Assembly: GCF_034676725.1 (NCBI RefSeq)
Contig: NZ_JAUCBR010000004.1
Span: forward strand, 124,001 to 188,000
DNA length: 64,000 bases
Reading direction: 5' to 3'
Origin: Denitromonas sp.
GTDB lineage: Bacteria > Pseudomonadota > Gammaproteobacteria > Burkholderiales > Rhodocyclaceae
In this document: positions 61,573 to 64,000 of the stretch, piece after piece
Layout: every line of letters begins with the position of its first letter
Position numbering within the stretch: the first letter of the stretch is position 1
Program-made: the position numbers and the translations under genes
Notes under the pieces: model-generated
The model's input: only the letters and a program-made list of their open reading frames with translations
Databases searched by the model: none
Told to the model about the DNA's origin: nothing

Positions 61573-63030
61573 TCAGTGCACCGTGCACACCATGCACGGA
61601 TCGAAGGAGCGCACCACATGCTGCACCGCCAGTGGCATACCGGCCGCCTCGCCAACGGGGGTGCCGACCAGCGCCTGCTCCAGTGCGCCGGGCGTGCCGG
61701 CCGCATCGCGCGGGGAGAAATTCCAGGTGGTGGGGGCGATGATCTGGTAATTCTGGATGCGGCCATTGCGCACCACCAGCCAGTGGCCGAGCGCGCCGCG
61801 CGCCGCCTCGACCAGGCCGATGCCAACGCCGCTGTCGGGCAGCTCCGTATCGACGCAGAAGGGCTCGCCCGGCACCAGCTCGCGCACCCAGGTCTCCATC
61901 ATCGGCACCACGCGGGCGATCTCCAGCAGCCGGCCGACCGCCCGGCTCATCACATTGCCGCCGCCGTGCGCGGCGAGCTCGCGCGCCAGCGGATGGCCGT
62001 CGACCACCTGCCGTGCCAGCGCACCGCACTGCACCACCTTGTCGCGCCAGCGCGGCGCCTTGCACCAGGTGTAGGCGCCGGCCTTGTCGGCATCGGGGTG
62101 GGTCTCGCCGGCCAGCGGATGGTGGCGCTCGGCCGAGCCGGCCAGCCAGGCGTGGGAGAGGTCCTCGACGATATCGCGCGAGTCGACCGGGTGCACCGCG
62201 CCGACCGCGGCATCCCACACGCCGGGCGCAAACTGCCGCGTGCGGCCGGTCGGGTAGTTGCCGAAGCTCAGATAGCGCTCGGGGCAGCGCCCCAGGGTGT
62301 CGAGCGACAGTTGCCGGGACAGGTCGAGAAAACGCGCCAGGTCTCCCCGCGTCGGCCCCACGGCCTCGAACCACGCCCACAGGGCATCGACCGAATCGAG
62401 CGCCGTCACCGCTTCGAGCGCATCCCCGAACAGATGCCGCTCCAGCCAGCCGCGGAATTCGCGCAGCTGGCTGAGCAGGCGCACCCGCTCGGCCGGCAAA
62501 ATGGCACGCGCCGAGCCGCCCGGCTGCAGGCTGAGGGTGTGCGGCCACTTGCCCGCCAGCGTGCCCATCACCTGCAGGAAGCGCGCCCGCGCCGGCAGCG
62601 CCTCGGCCGCGGCCGAGCCTTCGACCGCCTTGAAGCGCGCCCGCACGGCGTCAAAGCCGGGCCTGCCGGCATAGGCGTCGCGCGCGAAATCCGGCATGAA
62701 GAAGAGATAAAAATGGGTGAAGTGATCGGCCAGGTTCTCGGCCGCCAGCATCAGGTTGTTGGCCCGCTCGCCATTGGGCGGCGGCGTCACCCCGGCCAGA
62801 TTGGCCAGCGCGGCAGCGGCAGCGGCCGATTGCGAGACCGAGCAGATGCCGCAGATGCGCGGCACCAGGGTGAGCGCATCCACGGGCGCCTTGCCCTGCA
62901 GGATCTGCTCGAAGCCGCGGTACAGGGGCGAATTGACCCAGGCCGCGCTGACCTTGCCCCCGGCCGTCTCGAGCGTCACCTCCAGGTCGCCCTCCACCCG
63001 GTTGAACGGGCCCAGTACCTGGCGGCTCAT
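61573..63030 (-). CDS. hupV: H2-sensing regulatory [NiFe] hydrogenase large subunit
   Basis: 485 residues from MSRQVLGPFNRVEGDLEV. The nickel ligands are in RICGICSVSQ near the N-terminus and in the terminal DPCMVCTVH. The protein ends exactly at that His, with no C-terminal peptide to be cleaved, as in HupV/HoxC sensor hydrogenases. The start ATG overlaps the hupU stop by 4 bp. An energy-conserving uptake enzyme is unlikely given this tail and the following hupT. Confidence 0.94.
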   Translation of the reverse strand: MSRQVLGPFNRVEGDLEVTLETAGGKVSAAWVNSPLYRGFEQILQGKAPVDALTLVPRICGICSVSQSAAAAAALANLAGVTPPPNGERANNLMLAAENLADHFTHFYLFFMPDFARDAYAGRPGFDAVRARFKAVEGSAAAEALPARARFLQVMGTLAGKWPHTLSLQPGGSARAILPAERVRLLSQLREFRGWLERHLFGDALEAVTALDSVDALWAWFEAVGPTRGDLARFLDLSRQLSLDTLGRCPERYLSFGNYPTGRTRQFAPGVWDAAVGAVHPVDSRDIVEDLSHAWLAGSAERHHPLAGETHPDADKAGAYTWCKAPRWRDKVVQCGALARQVVDGHPLARELAAHGGGNVMSRAVGRLLEIARVVPMMETWVRELVPGEPFCVDTELPDSGVGIGLVEAARGALGHWLVVRNGRIQNYQIIAPTTWNFSPRDAAGTPGALEQALVGTPVGEAAGMPLAVQHVVRSFDPCMVCTVH

Positions 63031-64000
63031 TTGCGCCCGGTCCGGCGGATGGCGGGGGTGATCACCGGATGGTCGGCCGTGGCATTGGTGCGCACACGGC
63101 TGGGCGTGGCCGACTTGGACAGCGCCGCCAGGGCCACGAACCAGGCCTTGGGCATGTCGGTCGGCAGGCCGATGGGAATGCCGCCGACCTTGGGGGTCTG
63201 CGCAAACGGGTGGCCAGGCTCCTCGAAGCCCGGTTCGGTACAGCTGATGCAGGCGTAGCCGCCATTGGTGCATGAGCCCTGCCCGTTCCATGGCCGCAGG
63301 TTGCAGTCGGCGTGCGCCTGGGTGCCCTTGCAGCCCATGTGTTCCATCATGCAGCCGAGGTCCGACGGCTTCTCGGCGCTGGCCTTGAACTCGTAGAACT
63401 CGTTGCGCGCGCAGCCATGGTGGACCAGGTGGTCGGCATAGAAGCGCGGCCGGCCGAGGGTGTCGAGGCTGTCGCGCGTCACTTCGTCCATGGCCAGCGC
63501 GAACAGGGTCTCGATGACCCAGTCCGGATGCGTCGGGCAGCCGGCGACGTTGATCACCGGCAGGGCGCTGGCGCTGCGGAAATCGGCCCCGAGCAGCCCG
63601 CCGGGCGCGTCGCCGTCGTACTGCAGGCCGCAGGCATCGGTCGGGTTGAAGGAGGCCGCCGTGACCCCGCCAAAGGCGGCGCAGGTACCCACGGCAACCA
63701 CATGGCGGGCCTGGCCGGCGAGCGCGCCGACCCAGTCGATCATCGGCCGACCGGTGCCGGCCAGCATGTGGAAGCGGCCGCTGCCCTTGGGGCCGCGCAG
63801 CAGCGCGCCCTCAACGCACAGCACATCGAGCGCCTGCCGGCCGTCGATGCACGCCTCGAGCAAGGCGACCACGTCGTCGCCACTGCGCTCCGACAGGCTC
63901 GGATGCCACAGCAACTCGACCCCGCCGTCGGCCAGGGTGGCCATCAGGTTGGGGGTATCGGCGCACAGCAGCGACATGGTGCACCCGCCGCAACCGCCAG
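63027..64000 (-). CDS. hupU: H2-sensing regulatory hydrogenase small subunit (5' end outside window)
   Basis: The frame is open to the right edge, where it reads GGCGGCTMSLLCADTPNLM, the proximal-cluster Cys motif, so the true start is beyond 64000. Other cluster ligands appear in VGTCAAFGG, VAGCPTHPDW, HHGCARNEFY, GCMMEHMGCKG and CISCTEPGF. A C-terminal tail of some 60 residues has no membrane anchor. It pairs with hupV to make the cytoplasmic H2 sensor that controls hupT. Confidence 0.93.
   Translation of the reverse strand, partial: GGCGGCTMSLLCADTPNLMATLADGGVELLWHPSLSERSGDDVVALLEACIDGRQALDVLCVEGALLRGPKGSGRFHMLAGTGRPMIDWVGALAGQARHVVAVGTCAAFGGVTAASFNPTDACGLQYDGDAPGGLLGADFRSASALPVINVAGCPTHPDWVIETLFALAMDEVTRDSLDTLGRPRFYADHLVHHGCARNEFYEFKASAEKPSDLGCMMEHMGCKGTQAHADCNLRPWNGQGSCTNGGYACISCTEPGFEEPGHPFAQTPKVGGIPIGLPTDMPKAWFVALAALSKSATPSRVRTNATADHPVITPAIRRTGRK

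Noticed and set aside
60652..63258. 868-codon open frame on + opposite hupT-hupV
   Set aside because: It is antisense to two genes with complete catalytic motifs, and its product is His/Arg/Gly/Ala-rich low complexity. It is a normal consequence of high GC at third codon positions.

Overview
The window is a G+C-rich bacterial chromosome segment with almost no intergenic space. It looks like a Rhodocyclales/Zoogloeaceae-type betaproteobacterium (Azoarcus/Thauera-like). This rests on gene order (hemL-thiE-thiD // rubredoxin-pilGHIJ-chpA; yggU-yggT-proC-yggS // pilT-pilU; ruvX-pyrR-pyrB-pyrC') and on a regulatory [NiFe] hydrogenase. It is an inference from gene content; no 16S rRNA is present.

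Layout. 0-3.5 kb: 3' end of a TonB-type gene, aroE-mtgA, and the Mg2+ transporter mgtE. 3.5-7.9 kb (- strand): alpha/beta hydrolase and its TetR regulator, a frameshifted hemL, thiE, thiD. 8-17.5 kb: rubredoxin and the type IV pilus chemosensory operon pilG-pilH-pilI-pilJ-chpA. 17.5-22.9 kb: a frameshifted photolyase, then yqgE-ruvX-pyrR-pyrB-pyrC'. 23.3-30 kb: a candidate small RNA and a TetR-controlled RND efflux operon. 30-36.5 kb: a frameshifted acyl-CoA synthetase, yggU-yggT-proC-yggS, and divergently pilT-pilU. 36.5-47.1 kb: a chromosomal integron island. 47.1-56.2 kb: rRNA methyltransferase, hemJ, SDR protein, an iron-sulfur flavin reductase and a run of three signalling proteins (HDOD; HDOD-GAF-histidine kinase; REC-PAS-GGDEF-EAL). 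56.2-64 kb: two c-type cytochromes, a DUF255 protein, hupE, and the H2-sensing module hupT-hupV-hupU (hupU runs off the right edge).

The most remarkable part is the integron. Eight attC sites separate small, lower-GC cassette genes (about 37.5-42.1 kb, all on the - strand). They abut an attI-like site and a divergently oriented integron integrase gene. The integrase has been split by two precise insertions. An IS21-family element (42240-44334, 5-bp target duplication CAGCG) sits after codon 5. An ISAs1-family element (44769-46069, 18-bp perfect terminal repeats, 10-bp duplication GCTGCGATTG) sits after codon 148. Removing both elements and one copy of each duplication restores an uninterrupted 326-codon intI. 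The array is therefore a cassette collection frozen by insertion sequences. Similar short inverted repeats lie at both edges of the island.

Three - strand genes (hemL, the photolyase and the acyl-CoA synthetase) are each broken by a one-base frameshift. All three breaks fall on the same heptamer, GTCGAAC on the coding strand, and deleting one A to give GTCGAC repairs each. Systematic sequence error is a serious alternative to real mutation.
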